From Bacteroidaceae bacterium (GTDB lineage Bacteria; Bacteroidota; Bacteroidia; Bacteroidales; Bacteroidaceae): 8,372 bases of DNA. Every line of letters begins with the position of its first letter. The first letter of the stretch is position 1. Where the stretch lies: positions 1 to 8,372 of the forward strand of contig JAUUPT010000117.1 of NCBI GenBank assembly GCA_030843315.1. Reading direction: 5' to 3'. This document shows positions 6,494 through 8,372 of the stretch, piece by piece. The position numbers and the translations under genes were made by a program. The notes under the pieces are model-generated. The model had not been told where the DNA came from and did not search any database. It worked only from the letters and a program-made list of their open reading frames with translations.

Positions 6494-7708
6494 TTACTTA
6501 TTAAAATGAAGCGTATGGCCCATGCGTTCCTTCTTCGTAAGGAGGTAGCGCTCGTTATACGGATTGGGAGTTGTCTCGATAGGCACATTCTCTGTAATCT
6601 CCAAGCCATAGGCTTCCAGACCGACACGCTTCACAGGGTTATTGGTCATCAGGCGCATCTTGTGCACTCCAATCTCGCGAAGGATTTGCGCACCGACTCC
6701 ATAATCACGTTCATCGGCCAGGTGTCCGAGGCAGAGGTTGGCGTCTACGGTATCCATTCCATCTTCCTGCAATTTATAAGCCTTCATCTTCTCCATCAGC
6801 CCAATGCCGCGCCCTTCCTGGTTCAGGTAGACCACAGCGCCCTTACCGGCTTTGTCAATCATCTCCATTGCCTTGTGCAACTGCTCTCCACAATCACAGC
6901 GCTTGGAACCGAAGATATCGCCCGTGACACAAGAGGAATGCACACGAACCAAGATAGGCTCATCCAATTCCCAAGTTCCCTTGAACAAAGCTACGTGCTC
7001 CAGTCCGTTTGATTTCTGGCGGAAAGGAATCAGGCGGAAGTGCCCGTGGTCGGTAGGCATATCTACCTCTACACCCTTCTCTACAATGGATTCCTGATTC
7101 AAGCGATAGGCTATCATGTCGCGAATGGAAATCAACTTCAGGTTGAATTCATCCGCCATCTTGCGCAGTTCGGGCAGGCGTGCCATAGTTCCGTCCTCAT
7201 TCATTATCTCCATAAGTGCACCTGCCGGATAAAGTCCTGCCATACGTGCCATATCAATGGTAGCTTCTGTATGTCCGGCACGACGCAATACCCCTTTCTC
7301 CTGAGCGTACAGAGGATTGATATGTCCCGGACGGCCGAAAGTAGCGGGTGTGGAAGCCGGATCGGCCAGTGCCCGGATAGTAGCAGCGCGGTCGGCAGCA
7401 GAGACACCGGTAGTGCAACCTTCCAACTTATCAATCGTTACGGTGAAAGGAGTACCCAGCACTGAGGTATTGTCCGTCACCTGGTGAGACAAATCCAACT
7501 CCTTGCAACGTGAAACAGTAATCGGAGCACAAAGCACACCGCGGGCGTGCTTCAACATGAAGTTCACCTTTTCGGGAGTAATCAGTTCGGCGGCAATAAT
7601 CAAATCGCCTTCGTTCTCACGGTCTTCGTCATCAACCACAATCACAAAATTACCGGCTTTGAAGTCCTCAATGGCTTCTTCTATTGTATCTAATTTTACT
7701 TTTTCCAT
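6494..7708 (-). CDS. ribBA: Bifunctional 3,4-dihydroxy-2-butanone-4-phosphate synthase / GTP cyclohydrolase II
   Basis: Catalyses both entry reactions of riboflavin synthesis in the cytoplasm: ribulose 5-phosphate to the four-carbon unit, and opening of GTP to the pyrimidine precursor. It has 404 residues from the ATG at 7708 (MEKVKLDTIEEA). The longer frame from 7744 overlaps the upstream gene and adds 12 unlike residues. The RibB part (about 1-205) shows DDEDRENEGD at 26-35, HARGVLCAP, TTGVSAADRA, GRPGHINPL and GHTEA at 145-149. The RibA part (about 206-404) shows the zinc ligands Cys260, Cys271 and Cys273 in SSCVTGDIFGSKRCDCGEQL, then NQEGRGIGL, the DTVDANLCLGH region and MTNNPVKR. Both halves look catalytically complete. 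It starts 13 bases after the permease gene, so the two are probably co-transcribed. No other rib gene and no room for an FMN riboswitch directly upstream are seen. Confidence 0.95.
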   Translation of the reverse strand: MEKVKLDTIEEAIEDFKAGNFVIVVDDEDRENEGDLIIAAELITPEKVNFMLKHARGVLCAPITVSRCKELDLSHQVTDNTSVLGTPFTVTIDKLEGCTTGVSAADRAATIRALADPASTPATFGRPGHINPLYAQEKGVLRRAGHTEATIDMARMAGLYPAGALMEIMNEDGTMARLPELRKMADEFNLKLISIRDMIAYRLNQESIVEKGVEVDMPTDHGHFRLIPFRQKSNGLEHVALFKGTWELDEPILVRVHSSCVTGDIFGSKRCDCGEQLHKAMEMIDKAGKGAVVYLNQEGRGIGLMEKMKAYKLQEDGMDTVDANLCLGHLADERDYGVGAQILREIGVHKMRLMTNNPVKRVGLEAYGLEITENVPIETTPNPYNERYLLTKKERMGHTLHFNK

Positions 7709-7721
7709 ATTATATTCTTTT

Positions 7722-8372
7722 TTATTTATTCTGATTGGTTTCAATAATTCTCAATACGTCTGTGTTGGTCTTGATAATCCGTTCCATGTCCTTATTCAAG
7801 CGGATACGAAATGCCCAGATGCGGAAGTAGAAGAACAAGCCTATCGGGAATACCACGCCGCAAACCAAGTTCAACCAATAGTTCCGGAAGGGGCGCATAT
7901 GGGCATGAACGGGAATAACAGGATAATTGTTCAGCGCCGTAAGCAGGGGGATAGAACGCGTATTCGACATCTCATCCACCAGTTTCTCCAAGCGTTCATT
8001 GATTTCTTCTATGTCTTCGTCCCGGGCATCAGTCATCCACAGTTTGAAGTAATTGGGAGCGCGATTCAGCTCTTTCTTATCGGCATACATACGGCAATCG
8101 GCCGACAAAGCCTGCAACTCTCCCGGCAGGTGTGTATAATCAGGATCGTGAATGATGACTTCTTTGCGGAACAGATGGCGCATGCTACGAATGCCTACGA
8201 TTTTCTTGAACCAGTTAATATAGGCATCGGCATTCAGCACTACCGAATCATTATTCGATTTATAGGTAAGAAAGGCCCCCAGGGGTGCCAACACCGCGGT
8301 ACTGGTCCACATACCCATCCAGACAATCCATTTGCCGTCACGGGCCATCTTATACCCTGTATTATTGATAAT
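7722..8372 (-). CDS. LptF/LptG (YjgP/YjgQ) family permease, C-terminal part (5' end outside window)
   Basis: The last 216 residues of an inner-membrane permease; the frame is open to the right edge, so the ATG at 8348 is probably internal. The first visible residues IINNTGYKMARDGKW, followed by a membrane span at about 16-36, match the end of the LptF/LptG membrane domain. These proteins form the permease half of the ABC transporter that extracts lipopolysaccharide from the inner membrane. After it comes a long soluble, charged segment (about 37-160, with the helical stretch DIEEINERLEKLVDEM), a second hydrophobic span at about 165-185 (NYWLNLVCGVVFPIGLFF) and a basic tail. The C-terminal extension beyond the standard six-span core is, from general knowledge, usual in Bacteroidota members. 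Whether it is LptF, LptG or a fused-role single permease cannot be told from this part. It precedes ribBA by 13 bases. Confidence 0.75.
   Translation of the reverse strand: MINNTGYKMARDGKWIVWMGMWTSTAVLAPLGAFLTYKSNNDSVVLNADAYINWFKKIVGIRSMRHLFRKEVIIHDPDYTHLPGELQALSADCRMYADKKELNRAPNYFKLWMTDARDEDIEEINERLEKLVDEMSNTRSIPLLTALNNYPVIPVHAHMRPFRNYWLNLVCGVVFPIGLFFYFRIWAFRIRLNKDMERIIKTNTDVLRIIETNQNK

Noticed and set aside
6412..6627. 72-codon upstream extension of the aminotransferase frame.
   Set aside because: It overlaps the 3' end of ribBA in another frame, has no family-like sequence, and the ATG at 6411 gives the normal protein length.

Overview
The window looks like chromosomal DNA of a Bacteroides-type anaerobe (Bacteroidota). 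The evidence is threefold: TAnnTTTG promoter boxes typical of this phylum (two perfect, one loose), mostly weak ribosome binding sites, and protein types common there (TPR-containing sensor kinases, a RibBA fusion, a long LptF/LptG-type permease). Genus is inferred from this overall picture, not from a marker gene.

Layout. Plus strand: the 3' end of dnaX (2-862); a two-gene operon with its own promoter, encoding a TPR sensor histidine kinase (995-2878) and a TPR histidine-kinase-like protein (2875-4833), joined by an ATGA overlap; and a 56-residue 2[4Fe-4S] ferredoxin (4964-5134) with its own promoter. A symmetrical hairpin (5160-5188) with T-runs on both sides ends transcription from both directions. 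Minus strand, read from right to left: the 3' end of an LptF/LptG-family permease (8372-7722), ribBA (7708-6494) only 13 bases behind it, then a class I aspartate-type aminotransferase (6411-5218), probably with its own promoter. No intergenic stretch exceeds 300 bases. No rRNA, tRNA, CRISPR, insertion sequence or phage gene is visible.

The most interesting part is the kinase pair. Both proteins share one architecture: signal peptide, helical TPR-like periplasmic region, one membrane span, cytoplasmic DHp and ATPase domains. The first keeps every catalytic box. The second has Tyr454 where the phospho-acceptor histidine should be. It has also lost the Asn residues of the N box, the Asp of G1, the glycines of G2 and about 14 residues of the ATP lid, yet its reading frame is intact and it has the strongest Shine-Dalgarno sequence noticed here. 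It looks like a maintained pseudokinase made together with an active partner. No response regulator is present in the window.

The remaining genes are housekeeping: replication clamp loader, electron carrier, aspartate/glutamate transamination, the riboflavin pathway entry enzymes and envelope lipid transport.
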